A stretch of DNA of 51,102 nucleotides from Mariniphaga sp. GTDB lineage: Bacteria > Bacteroidota > Bacteroidia > Bacteroidales > Prolixibacteraceae. Below are positions 16,919 through 25,201 of this stretch, in pieces. The stretch is taken from positions 1 through 51,102 of the forward strand of contig JAAFHB010000010.1 in the NCBI GenBank assembly GCA_010906965.1, in the 5' to 3' direction. A program made the position numbers and the translations under genes. Each line of letters opens with the position of its first letter. Position 1 is the stretch's first letter. The notes under the pieces were generated by a model that saw only the letters and a program-made list of their open reading frames with translations, was not told the DNA's origin and searched no databases.

Positions 16919-17901
16919 GCTTTTTTCTTATAAATACCTTCAGTTTCGGACAATGTTTCCATTATAGAAAGTGCTTTCAGATTTTCACCCGTTTTAATGT
17001 AGCACAATCCAAGATACCATTGTGCTTCGGGGACAAACTGATCCTCTGCATTCAGAAGGTCATTAAAGACAGTAATAGCTTCAGGGAAATTGCCTTGTCC
17101 CATCTGATTCAGTCCTGAAAATAGAAGAACTTCTGGTAGGTTTTCGTTCATTTTGCGTAATTCTTTAAATGCCAGCTCAGCATGCATATAATCCTTCGAT
17201 AAATAATAATCAACTCCGTCCTGTAATTTTCCGGTAAATTCATTGGAATTTCCCCTTAACCGATATGAATTGGCCTCCAAAGGTTCGTAATACTGGTCGA
17301 AAATAGAACCGCCCATAAATGAAGATGTTACTGGTCTAATCAACAAAAGAGAAAGTATCAATACTGCCGCAGCAACCTGAAAAACAATTTTTCGTGATAC
17401 TCTGCGACGAAGAACTGGCATTTGAATAACCTTTTCGCTGAACGGATCCGATTTTTTTACATATTCCATAATTCGTTTGGCTGCAATATCATCCTCAAGT
17501 GATGGTTTTTTGTGCTCGAAGGTTTTAACCCAATCCTCCGAAACATCATCAATTCCTGAAAGAATCATTTCAACTTCAGCTTTAGCGATCTTTTTCCGGA
17601 ATTCAACTTCAGTATCTACTTCAATTATGCTGAAGTCCTTGCTGATGCTCTTCTCTATATTGGAACGCCGATAATTATCAATATCCTTTCGTGCCAGTAT
17701 TTCAGCTTTAATAAGCTCTGGATCGTTTTCAATCGCCTCGAGCAATAAGCTCTGCTTCATGATTTTATCGATTTTACACTGAAAAATGTACTCTTTTCTT
17801 AAGCGCTCATTCGTGTTTAGACTACGCTTAAATCCTTCCTTTTCAGTTTTAGTCATTTTGCCCGAATGATAGTCGAGAATGATTTCAGTAAAATTGTTCA
17901 T
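16888..17901 (-). CDS. Anti-sigma-like membrane protein with TPR repeats
   Basis: The 337-residue protein has a charged cytoplasmic N-terminus (MNNFTEIILDYHSGKMTKTEKEGF, the kind of short helical start seen in anti-sigma domains that bind ECF factors). One transmembrane segment follows at about 170-190 (FQVAAAVLILSLLLIRP). The periplasmic C-terminal half has TPR-like helices (YYLSKDYMHAELAFKELRKM, GNFPEAITVFNDLL, AQWYLGLCYIKTGENLKAL). It starts 16 bases after the sigma gene stop, so the two are co-transcribed, as sigma/anti-sigma pairs are. The periplasmic TPR domain could sense the neighbouring TPR-CHAT protein, which is inference. Its 3' end is antisense to the end of the CHAT gene. Confidence 0.7.
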   Translation of the reverse strand: MNNFTEIILDYHSGKMTKTEKEGFKRSLNTNERLRKEYIFQCKIDKIMKQSLLLEAIENDPELIKAEILARKDIDNYRRSNIEKSISKDFSIIEVDTEVEFRKKIAKAEVEMILSGIDDVSEDWVKTFEHKKPSLEDDIAAKRIMEYVKKSDPFSEKVIQMPVLRRRVSRKIVFQVAAAVLILSLLLIRPVTSSFMGGSIFDQYYEPLEANSYRLRGNSNEFTGKLQDGVDYYLSKDYMHAELAFKELRKMNENLPEVLLFSGLNQMGQGNFPEAITVFNDLLNAEDQFVPEAQWYLGLCYIKTGENLKALSIMETLSETEGIYKKKAQLILKNLNR

Positions 17902-17917
17902 AATTATTTCTGGTTAT

Positions 17918-18496
17918 TTATTTAATATTTAGGTTTTTCACCAATTCATTATAATCGGGATGTTCCATTATTTTGCTTTTCAACTCTTTCATACATTCAC
18001 TTTTCCTTTTCCGAACATATCCGTAACTGTACCCTAGTTTTTCTGCGATCTCAACCGGAGGAATTTCCAGCCAATACATTTTGAGAATTTTCTGCGATAC
18101 TTCGTCCATTGAATCAAAACTCTGCCTGAAAATATTTTCATAGAATTCACTGTCGCTATATTCTGTAAAATCGTTTTCATTGGGTTCTAAAGAACGACGA
18201 AGTTCGTAATTCTTTGCAGCCTTTAGTTTGTCGAGTGCCATCAGCCACAAATTTTTGCAAATCGCAAACAAATAGGTTGATAGCATACCCTGAAGAACAA
18301 AATCATCATTGTAAATTTTTTCAATTATAATAAATAATGCATCCTGAAAAATATCCTTCGCATCTTCATCATTGCCGTTATTCTTCGATATAAAATATCT
18401 GATTACAGGAAGATTCTCCTTAGCCAGGTATTTCACGGCAAACGATTCGCCTGATTTTAAGCCTTGAATTATTTCCTGATCGGTGTAATTTTTCAT
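17918..18496 (-). CDS. ECF-type RNA polymerase sigma factor
   Basis: This 192-residue sigma-70 family factor keeps region 2 (about 20-90, including EDAKDIFQDALFIIIEKI and STYLFAICKNLWL) and region 4 (about 130-175). Region 4 contains the helix-turn-helix: MDEVSQKILKMYWLE, then PPVEIAEKLGYSYGYVRKRK. Regions 1.1 and 3 are absent, as in ECF factors. A TTG three codons upstream is possible, but ATG 18496 is the standard start. It heads a two-gene unit with the TPR anti-sigma-like gene and lies beside the CHAT/peptide island, so it probably controls some of those genes. Its target promoter is unknown. Confidence 0.9.
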   Translation of the reverse strand: MKNYTDQEIIQGLKSGESFAVKYLAKENLPVIRYFISKNNGNDEDAKDIFQDALFIIIEKIYNDDFVLQGMLSTYLFAICKNLWLMALDKLKAAKNYELRRSLEPNENDFTEYSDSEFYENIFRQSFDSMDEVSQKILKMYWLEIPPVEIAEKLGYSYGYVRKRKSECMKELKSKIMEHPDYNELVKNLNIK

Positions 18497-19134
18497 TTGA
18501 AACAAAATATTCGGTGTTTTTGCTTAATCTTTATAGTGCAAAATAAGCATTTAGTACAGACATCTCTTTGCAACAAATATATATAATTTAAATAGATATA
18601 AGGCACCAACATTGCACATAAATATGAAAACAATGAAATTTATTTTCAGATTACCGATCAGACTAATTCAAATCAGATTTACGAGGCAGCTTTGAATAAA
18701 AATCTATGCCGCGCTCTACAGAATCTGATCTTCAACCTATTTATCAAAGAACGATCATTTAAAATATTCAAACTAAACAACCCAGCTTCAGAGAGAAAAA
18801 TTTCGATCAATCTAAATAAGCGATAATTTATCGTTCAGTTTAAACATTTATACTACTTAATTGGAATAGGAATGGAATTGTTACCCATTTTTGGCAATTA
18901 TTTTTAAAAAATATATCACCGCCCGACGAAGTAAAATAGAATCAATAAGTTAGTGTGCGAAACAAATTGTGATGATGCACCATTTTCGATCGTTAAACGA
19001 TCTAATTTTATTGAATGGGTAATGATTGTGGAAATACAATAAACACTGTTAATACAAACGCGCAAAACAAAAATCATTAAAAGATTGTTGTAATAATAAA
19101 TTTTGCTTTTCTTTGCATCAATAAAATTTAAAAA
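18497..19134. other. AT-rich intergenic region between the sigma gene and the trp leader
   Basis: About 640 bases without a supported gene. A 23-codon frame at 18624-18695 encodes a basic hydrophobic peptide but has nothing else to support it. The right end carries the trp promoter and leader (separate entries). The left end should hold the sigma gene promoter; TATTTTGC on the minus strand near 18540 is a near match only. Confidence 0.5.
19085..19115 (+). promoter_or_regulatory. Candidate trp operon promoter
   Basis: TTG at 19085-19087 and TTTCTTTG at 19108-19115 are spaced 20 bases apart, matching a Bacteroidota -33 TTG and a one-mismatch -7 TAnnTTTG. Transcription would begin near 19122, just before the first leader peptide. 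Confidence 0.45.
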
Positions 19135-19188
19135 ATGAAGACATTTAAATCAATATGGCTTTGGTGGGGCAACACTTTCCTCTGTTAG
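19135..19188 (+). CDS. trpL: trp leader peptide 1 (three Trp codons)
   Basis: This 17-codon frame encodes MKTFKSIWLWWGNTFLC, with Trp at 8, 10 and 11. Its product has no function of its own; ribosome stalling on the Trp codons reports tryptophan supply. Segment 1 (CAATATGGCTT, 19151-19161) overlaps Trp8 and pairs perfectly with segment 2 (AAGCCATATTG, 19194-19204). The TAG stop ends one base before segment 2 pairing material begins at 19189. This is the classical layout in which a terminating ribosome masks segment 2 and permits the terminator, and a stalled one frees it. Confidence 0.88.
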   Translation: MKTFKSIWLWWGNTFLC

Positions 19189-19256
19189 AGGTGAAGCCAT
19201 ATTGTATTTTTTAAAATACTTAACCGGCTTACCTTTTACAGGTAAGCCGGTTTTTT
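19189..19256 (+). terminator. trp attenuator 1 (terminator with competing antiterminator)
   Basis: The terminator stem pairs AACCGGCTTACC (19222-19233) with GGTAAGCCGGTT (19241-19252), 12 bp with a 7-base loop and a run of T to 19256. The competing antiterminator pairs AGGT(G)AAGCC (19189-19198, G bulged) with GGCTTACCT (19226-19234), which uses the left arm of the terminator. Confidence 0.88.
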
Positions 19257-19304
19257 CGTTTTTCACAGATTTCATTTAATATAAAAAAATAAAACGCATT
19301 AATA

Positions 19305-19367
19305 ATGAAGTATTTAACTCTTAATAACCGGGCATGGCGGTGGCAGGATTACTTTTTACAAACGTGA
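19305..19367 (+). CDS. trp leader peptide 2 (W-R-W)
   Basis: This second 20-codon frame encodes MKYLTLNNRAWRWQDYFLQT, with Trp at 11 and 13. It starts 49 bases after the first attenuator. Its TGA (19365-19367) lies four bases before a stretch (GATAACCTT, 19371-19379) that can pair with the next terminator's left arm, mirroring the first unit. Two Trp in 20 residues is far above expectation, which supports a second sensing peptide rather than a chance frame. Confidence 0.75.
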   Translation: MKYLTLNNRAWRWQDYFLQT

Positions 19368-19370
19368 AAG

Positions 19371-19439
19371 GATAACCTTCGTGTCTCCCTAATTTTAGGG
19401 ATGAAACGGCTTATCGGATCACGATAAGCCGTTTTTTTT
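19371..19439 (+). terminator. trp attenuator 2
   Basis: The terminator pairs AAACGGCTTATCG (19404-19416) with CGATAAGCCGTTT (19422-19434), 13 bp with loop GATCA and a T-tract to 19439. A competing helix can form between GATAACCTT (19371-19379) and AA(c)GG(c)TTATC (19405-19415), with two bulged C. A small hairpin TCCCTAA/TTAGGGA sits between them (19386-19401). Confidence 0.82.
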
Positions 19440-19466
19440 ATAAATAATTTTAAATAAAACTCAAAT

Positions 19467-20876
19467 ATGAAACAATACAACTTTAAAACCAGTGTCAGGG
19501 AAATCTTAGCCGATACGGTCACTCCTGTAAGTGTTTACCTCAAAATGCGCGACATTTTTCCAAATGCATTGCTGCTTGAAAGTTCCGATCATCACAGTCT
19601 CGAGAACAGCTATTCGTTTATCTGCCTAAAACCTGAAGCGTCAATTGAAGTAGATCAATTCAGAACCACAAAAAAATATCCAGACGGACGAACCGAAACC
19701 GGTCAGATTACCAAAAGCGGACAACTTGCCGATGAGATGGAAGCATTTTTCGACAGCTTCAAAGCGGAGAGTCATTTACCGGAACTTCCAGCCAACGGTT
19801 TTTTTGGTTATGTCAGTTACGATGGGGTTCAGTATTTCGAGACGATCAAATTTAAAAATCCGGTGAATCCTGCTTATGCTATTCCTGAGGTTCACTATGC
19901 TTTTTATCATTATATCATTGCCATCAATCATTTTCAGAACCGCATCCAGTTGATTGAAAATCTTTTCGAGGGAGAAACCTCTTCGCTCAACGCAATTGAA
20001 GATTTATTGACCAGCCGCAATTTTGCCACATTTTCGTTTGATACCGTTAATGGTGAAAGCTCAAATATTACCGATGAGGAATATAAAACAATGGTTACCA
20101 AAGGGAAGAAACACTGTTTCAGAGGTGATGTATTTCAGATTGTTCTCTCGAGACAATACGCTCAGCAATTCTCCGGAGACGATTTCAATGTTTACCGCGC
20201 CCTGCGTTCTATCAACCCATCACCGTACCTGTTTTACTTCGATTACGGGAATTACAAGATTTTCGGATCATCTCCCGAGGCGCAGCTTCAGATCAATAAA
20301 CGAAAAGTATCGATTAACCCCATTGCAGGAACCGTTCGCAGAACCGGAAATGACGAACAGGATCGTTTGCAGGCTGAAAAACTTTCGAATGACCCCAAGG
20401 AGAATGCAGAACATGTAATGCTGGTTGACCTTGCCCGCAATGATCTGAGCCGTAACGCTACGAACGTAGAGGTTGAACTTTTTCGCGAAGTCCAATTCTA
20501 TTCACATGTGATTCACCTTGTATCGAAAGTTACAGGAATACTTCCCGAAGGATCGAATCCTGTCCGTGTGATGGGCGATTCATTTCCGGCCGGAACACTC
20601 TCGGGAGCACCAAAATTTAAAGCGATGGAACTGATTGATGAATACGAAAATCAAAATCGTGGCTATTACGGTGGATGTATTGGTTTTATAGGTTTCGACA
20701 ACCGCTTCAACCATGCCATTATGATCCGTTCGTTCTTAAGTAAAAACAATACACTTTTCTACCAGGCCGGAGCGGGAATTGTAGCAGCCTCGGACGAAGA
20801 AAGCGAATTGCAGGAAGTTGGAAATAAACTGGCTGCTTTGAAAAAGGCGATCATCATGGCCAAAGAAATCAAATAA
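19467..20876 (+). CDS. trpE: Anthranilate synthase component I
   Basis: TrpE makes anthranilate from chorismate, using ammonia supplied by TrpG, as the first committed step of tryptophan synthesis. The 469-residue protein has the N-terminal feedback site (LLLESSDHHSLENSYSFI), where tryptophan binds in the family. Its chorismate-binding domain runs from about 205, with RQYAQQFSG, SPSPYLFY-like INPSPYLFYFDYG, GSSPEAQL, PIAGTVRRTG, DLARNDLSR and GTLSGAPKFKAMELI. Length is normal. It is first in a seven-gene operon, 27 bases after the second attenuator, so its expression should track charged tRNA-Trp. Confidence 0.96.
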   Translation: MKQYNFKTSVREILADTVTPVSVYLKMRDIFPNALLLESSDHHSLENSYSFICLKPEASIEVDQFRTTKKYPDGRTETGQITKSGQLADEMEAFFDSFKAESHLPELPANGFFGYVSYDGVQYFETIKFKNPVNPAYAIPEVHYAFYHYIIAINHFQNRIQLIENLFEGETSSLNAIEDLLTSRNFATFSFDTVNGESSNITDEEYKTMVTKGKKHCFRGDVFQIVLSRQYAQQFSGDDFNVYRALRSINPSPYLFYFDYGNYKIFGSSPEAQLQINKRKVSINPIAGTVRRTGNDEQDRLQAEKLSNDPKENAEHVMLVDLARNDLSRNATNVEVELFREVQFYSHVIHLVSKVTGILPEGSNPVRVMGDSFPAGTLSGAPKFKAMELIDEYENQNRGYYGGCIGFIGFDNRFNHAIMIRSFLSKNNTLFYQAGAGIVAASDEESELQEVGNKLAALKKAIIMAKEIK

Positions 20877-20905
20877 ACATCCATTAAGACATAAAAAATA
20901 TCCAA

Positions 20906-21472
20906 ATGAAAATATTAGTAATCGACAATTACGACTCCTTCACCTATAACCTCGTTCATGCTTTGAAAAAGTTTGAAGGAGTTACTGTTGAAGTCAAACG
21001 AAATGATGAAGTAGCTGAAGAAGAACCAGATCTGTACGACAAAATCGTATTCTCGCCCGGGCCCGGATTGCCCGAAGAGGCAGGTTCGATGCTTTCGATC
21101 ATCAAAAATTATGCAGGCAAAAAACCGATGTTGGGTGTTTGCCTGGGACATCAGGCAATAGGCGAATCCTTTGGTGGAACCTTACAAAACATGAACAATG
21201 TTCTTCATGGCATTGCTACCCCAATAACAGTGGTTGCCGAATCTTATATGCTCGACGGACTTCCTGAGACTTTTGATGCGGGCCGTTATCACTCGTGGAT
21301 TGTTGAAAAAGAATCGCTGCCCTCAGTTCTTGAGATTACAAGCATCGATAAGGAAGGAAGGATCATGTCGTTTCAACACCGGGAATTTGATATTCAAGGA
21401 GTTCAGTTTCATCCGGAATCGATTTTAACACCGCTTGGTGAAAAGATCCTTGAGAACTGGGTCAGACATTAA
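20906..21472 (+). CDS. trpG: Anthranilate synthase component II (glutamine amidotransferase)
   Basis: TrpG releases ammonia from glutamine for TrpE. The 188-residue class I amidotransferase begins KILVIDNYDSFTYNLVHAL. It shows the oxyanion strand SPGPGLPEEAG, the catalytic Cys in LGVCLGHQAIGESFGG, and the His-x-Glu pair in QFHPESILTP. It is a stand-alone subunit, not fused to TrpD. It follows trpE by 29 bases and is followed 76 bases later by trpD. Confidence 0.95.
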   Translation: MKILVIDNYDSFTYNLVHALKKFEGVTVEVKRNDEVAEEEPDLYDKIVFSPGPGLPEEAGSMLSIIKNYAGKKPMLGVCLGHQAIGESFGGTLQNMNNVLHGIATPITVVAESYMLDGLPETFDAGRYHSWIVEKESLPSVLEITSIDKEGRIMSFQHREFDIQGVQFHPESILTPLGEKILENWVRH

Positions 21473-21548
21473 AAGTGCTTCATCACTAAAAAGAAACACT
21501 ATTTCAATTTATTTCATTGCATATCAGCCTAATTTCAAAAACTTTAAA

Positions 21549-22541
21549 ATGAGAGATATTCTAAACTACCTTTTCGAATACAAAAGGTTAACGATAAAAG
21601 AAGCAGAAGAAATCCTGCTCGAAATTGCAGGAGGTAAACACTCCGATGCTGAGATTGCGGCATTTATGACCGTCTTCAACATGCGTACAATTAGCATTGA
21701 CGAACTTGCCGGATTTCGCAATGCACTTTTAAAAACTTGTATTCCAATTGATTTGTCGTCATTTAATGCAATCGACTTGTGCGGAACGGGTGGCGACGGA
21801 AAAGACACTTTCAATATTTCAACCTTATCGGCTTTCGTAGTTGCCGGAGCAGGCGCCACCGTCGCCAAGCATGGTAATTATGCCGCTTCGTCAGGTTGCG
21901 GATCGTCGAATGTGATGGAACATCTCGGTTATAAATTTTCGAATGATCACGACAGGCTACGAAATGAACTGGCCGATTGCGGAATCACGTTTCTTCATGC
22001 ACCGCTTTTCAATCCGGCAATGAAAAACGTGGGACCGGTTCGTCGCGCATTACGTCTAAAAACCTTTTTCAATATGCTCGGACCGATGGTGAATCCCGGA
22101 AGACCACAGAATCAGATCGTCGGGGTTTTCAGCCTCGAACTGGCCCGCATGTATAACTATCTCTATCAAAAGAGCGATGTCAACTATTGCATCATTCACA
22201 GCATCGGTGGCTACGACGAAATCTCCCTGACAGGCGATTTTAAAGTGCTCACCAACAAATCGGACCGGATACTTTCACCTTCTAACCTGGGAATGCCGCT
22301 TGTAAAAGCGGAAGAATTAGCTGGTTCGGGTGATGTGCCCGGAACAGCAGCAATTTTCGTGAATGTTCTTCATGGTAAAGGGACAATTGCTCAAAATTCA
22401 GTTGTAATCGCAAACGCTGCAATGGCCCTCGCAACTTACTTTCCGGAGAAAGGTATTGAGGAATGCCTCGAAGCTGCCAAATCTTCACTGCTTGGAGGAA
22501 AAGCTTTAAAAGTTTTCACAAAATTAATTTCTTTGCAATGA
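21549..22541 (+). CDS. trpD: Anthranilate phosphoribosyltransferase
   Basis: TrpD joins anthranilate to phosphoribosyl pyrophosphate. The 330-residue protein starts MRDILNYLFEYKRLTIKEAEE. It carries the PRPP-binding motif CGTGGDGKDTFNIST, the second motif GAGATVAKHGNYAASSGCGS, and NVGPVRRALRLKTFFNMLGPMV with the family's magnesium and anthranilate contacts. The open frame runs back to 21435 through the end of trpG, but only ATG 21549 gives the family's N-terminus. The stop overlaps the trpC start as ATGA, implying coupling. Confidence 0.96.
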   Translation: MRDILNYLFEYKRLTIKEAEEILLEIAGGKHSDAEIAAFMTVFNMRTISIDELAGFRNALLKTCIPIDLSSFNAIDLCGTGGDGKDTFNISTLSAFVVAGAGATVAKHGNYAASSGCGSSNVMEHLGYKFSNDHDRLRNELADCGITFLHAPLFNPAMKNVGPVRRALRLKTFFNMLGPMVNPGRPQNQIVGVFSLELARMYNYLYQKSDVNYCIIHSIGGYDEISLTGDFKVLTNKSDRILSPSNLGMPLVKAEELAGSGDVPGTAAIFVNVLHGKGTIAQNSVVIANAAMALATYFPEKGIEECLEAAKSSLLGGKALKVFTKLISLQ

Positions 22542-23344
22542 GCACCATATTGGATGAGATTGTAGCAAACCGTAAGGAAGAGGTTGCGAAGCAGAAACTG
22601 AATATTCCTTTGTCAGAAATACAATCAAAAATTGATCTGAGCATTCCCCGGAATTCACTTTCAGAGCGATTACAATCTTTCGGAGCAAGTGGTGTTATTG
22701 CAGAATTCAAGAGACGATCACCGTCAAAAGGGGTGATTAATGATCGTGTTCAGCCTGAAATTGTCACAAAAGGATATTCAGATGCCGGCGCTTCAGGACT
22801 ATCGGTTCTGACGGACACGAAATATTTCGGCGGCAGCACCGCCGATTTTACGGCTGCAAGGAATGCAAATCCGCTTACTCCGCTACTTCGAAAAGATTTT
22901 ATGGTTGACGAATACCAGCTTTTTGAATCCAAACTATTAAATACGGACGTTATTTTACTGATTGCAGCTGTTTTAGAGAAAACCGAAATCTCACGTTTTG
23001 CTTCAATCGCTCACGAACTCGGAATGGAGGTACTACTTGAACTACATGATGAAAGCGAAATTGATAAGATTGACAAGCTAATTGACATGATCGGTATCAA
23101 CAACCGAAATCTCAAAGACTTTAAAGTTGACATGGATCGTTCGCTGAAATTGCTTGACCGACTTCCGGCCAATGCTGTAAAAATATCAGAAAGCGGACTA
23201 AGCGATCCGGAGACAGTGAATTTCCTGCATAAACGGGGCTTTCAGGGTTTTTTGATGGGAGAGAATTTTATGAAATCAGAAGATCCCTCAACAGCTTGTC
23301 GTGATTTTATCAGTAAGCTAAATTACAAATCAATTTCATATTAA
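22538..23344 (+). CDS. trpC: Indole-3-glycerol phosphate synthase
   Basis: TrpC closes the indole ring by decarboxylating carboxyphenylamino-deoxyribulose phosphate. The 268-residue TIM barrel opens MSTILDEIVANRKEEVAKQK. It contains VIAEFKRRSPSKGVI (catalytic Lys region), GLSVLTDTKYFGGS, LLRKDFMVDEYQ, IGINNRNLKDF and ISESGLSDPE, all typical. It is separate from trpF, not fused as in enterobacteria. It starts within the trpD stop (ATGA) and is followed by trpF after 7 bases. Confidence 0.96.
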   Translation: MSTILDEIVANRKEEVAKQKLNIPLSEIQSKIDLSIPRNSLSERLQSFGASGVIAEFKRRSPSKGVINDRVQPEIVTKGYSDAGASGLSVLTDTKYFGGSTADFTAARNANPLTPLLRKDFMVDEYQLFESKLLNTDVILLIAAVLEKTEISRFASIAHELGMEVLLELHDESEIDKIDKLIDMIGINNRNLKDFKVDMDRSLKLLDRLPANAVKISESGLSDPETVNFLHKRGFQGFLMGENFMKSEDPSTACRDFISKLNYKSISY

Positions 23345-23351
23345 AGAAGTT

Positions 23352-23975
23352 ATGAAAATAAAAGTGTGCGGAATGCGCAACCCGTCAAATATTGGAGACC
23401 TGGTTAAACTAAAGCCTGATTATATTGGCTTTATCTTTTATCCTAAATCGAAACGCTTTATCGGAGAGCAAATCCCTGATGAAATTCAGTCATTGATTCC
23501 GGTATATATTCAAAAAGTCGGCGTTTTTGTAGATGAACCATTCGATAACCTGCTTGAAAAATTTAAAAGTAACAAGCTGGATATGATTCAGCTTCACGGA
23601 AGTGAACTGCCGGGATATTGCGAAAGGCTTAAGAAACTTGAGATTCCTCTCATAAAAGTATTTAGCATTGATGAGGCGTTCGATTTCGAAACCGTCAAAC
23701 CATATGATCTTTTTTGCGATTATTACCTGTTCGATACGGCAAGCGACCTTCGGGGCGGATCGGGGTTGAAATTTGACTGGAAGAAATTAGAGCAGTACAA
23801 AGACGACAAACCATTCTTTTTAAGCGGGGGAATTCGACCAACCGATGTTGAAGAGATCAAACAAATTACACACAATGAATTGTATGCAATTGATGTTAAC
23901 AGTGGATTTGAAATTGAGCCCGGTATTAAAGATATTCCGAAACTGAAATCGTTCATGGAGGAATTAAGAAAGTGA
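23352..23975 (+). CDS. trpF: Phosphoribosylanthranilate isomerase
   Basis: TrpF carries out the Amadori rearrangement of phosphoribosylanthranilate. The 207-residue TIM barrel has the catalytic Cys in KVCGMRNPSNI, the YIGFIFYPKSKRFI segment, VGVFVDEP, IQLHGSE, the catalytic Asp stretch LFDTASDLRGGSGLKFDW and the phosphate-binding LSGGIRPTDV, ending in DVNSGFEIEPGIKD. Tight spacing from trpC (7 bases) and to trpB (28 bases) places it within the operon. Confidence 0.95.
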   Translation: MKIKVCGMRNPSNIGDLVKLKPDYIGFIFYPKSKRFIGEQIPDEIQSLIPVYIQKVGVFVDEPFDNLLEKFKSNKLDMIQLHGSELPGYCERLKKLEIPLIKVFSIDEAFDFETVKPYDLFCDYYLFDTASDLRGGSGLKFDWKKLEQYKDDKPFFLSGGIRPTDVEEIKQITHNELYAIDVNSGFEIEPGIKDIPKLKSFMEELRK

Positions 23976-24003
23976 AAAACAAAAACATTAAAATCATTAT
24001 AAA

Positions 24004-25191
24004 ATGAGTTATCAATCAGACGATAAAGGATACTATGGCACATTCGGTGGAGCGTTTATTCCCGAAATGATGTATCCAAACGTTCATCAATTACAGAACT
24101 GCTACCTTGAAATCATCGAAAGCGATGAATTCAGGCAAGAGTTTAAGCAACTGCTTCGCGACTATGCGGGAAGACCTTCGCCCCTTTATTATTCCGACCG
24201 TCTTTCGGATCATTACAATGCGAAGATTTACCTGAAGCGTGAAGACCTGAACCATACCGGATCTCACAAGATCAACAATACGATTGGTCAGATATTGCTC
24301 GCCAAACGGTTAGGTAAAACACGCATTATCGCTGAAACCGGGGCCGGTCAGCATGGTGTCGCAACAGCGACCGTTTGTGCCAGGGCAGGTTTGGAGTGCA
24401 TTGTTTATATGGGAGCATTGGATGTCGCCCGACAGTCGCCTAACGTTGAAAAAATGAAAATGTTAGGCGCTGAAGTGAGGCCGGTTTATAGTGGGAACAA
24501 AACCTTGAAAGACGCCACAAATGAGGCCATCCGCGACTGGATCAACAATCCGGTTGATACCCACTATATATTAGGATCAGTTGTAGGACCACACCCCTAC
24601 CCCGATATGGTTGCCCGGTTTCAGTCGGTTATCAGTGAAGAAATCAGGGTGCAACTTCTGGAGAAAACAGGGAAGGAAACACCTGATTATGTGATTGCCT
24701 GTGTTGGAGGTGGAAGCAATGCCGCCGGCGCTTTTTATCATTTTCTGGACGATCCTTCCGTTAAATTAATTGCGGTTGAGGCTGCAGGAAAGGGAGTTGA
24801 TTCCGGTGAATCCGCAGCCACGACCCAACTTGGGCATACGGGTGTACTTCATGGAAGCAAAAGTTTGTTGATGCAAACGCCGGATGGACAGATTGTAGAA
24901 CCATACTCGCTTTCGGCAGGATTGGATTATCCAGGAATCGGCCCAATGCATGCCAACCTTTTTGTTACCAAAAGAGCTCAATTTCTCAGCGCCACCGACG
25001 ACGAAGCGCTTCGTGCTGCTTTATACCTTACTCAAAAAGAAGGAATTATACCAGCGCTCGAATCTGCCCATGCGTTAGCAGCGCTCGAAATGATTGATTT
25101 CAAACCTGAAGATGTTGTCGTAGTAAATGTTTCGGGTCGCGGTGATAAGGATATGGAAGCCTACCTAAATTATTATCAATCCATTAAATAA
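24004..25191 (+). CDS. trpB: Tryptophan synthase beta chain
   Basis: TrpB condenses indole with serine using pyridoxal phosphate. The 395-residue protein has the start [16 protein letters not shown], the PLP lysine in RHD-type context [15 protein letters not shown], the indole-site stretch [14 protein letters not shown], the phosphate-binding [13 protein letters not shown] and the C-terminal [10 protein letters not shown]. It is the canonical TrpB1 form, which works in complex with TrpA encoded next to it. Confidence 0.97.
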   Translation: MSYQSDDKGYYGTFGGAFIPEMMYPNVHQLQNCYLEIIESDEFRQEFKQLLRDYAGRPSPLYYSDRLSDHYNAKIYLKREDLNHTGSHKINNTIGQILLAKRLGKTRIIAETGAGQHGVATATVCARAGLECIVYMGALDVARQSPNVEKMKMLGAEVRPVYSGNKTLKDATNEAIRDWINNPVDTHYILGSVVGPHPYPDMVARFQSVISEEIRVQLLEKTGKETPDYVIACVGGGSNAAGAFYHFLDDPSVKLIAVEAAGKGVDSGESAATTQLGHTGVLHGSKSLLMQTPDGQIVEPYSLSAGLDYPGIGPMHANLFVTKRAQFLSATDDEALRAALYLTQKEGIIPALESAHALAALEMIDFKPEDVVVVNVSGRGDKDMEAYLNYYQSIK

Positions 25192-25201
25192 TTTCACACT
25201 C

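Noticed and set aside
18624-18695. 23-codon basic hydrophobic peptide MKTMKFIFRLPIRLIQIRF...
   Set aside because: No leader motif, no neighbour overlap and no conservation evidence; chance frame in AT-rich DNA is more likely.
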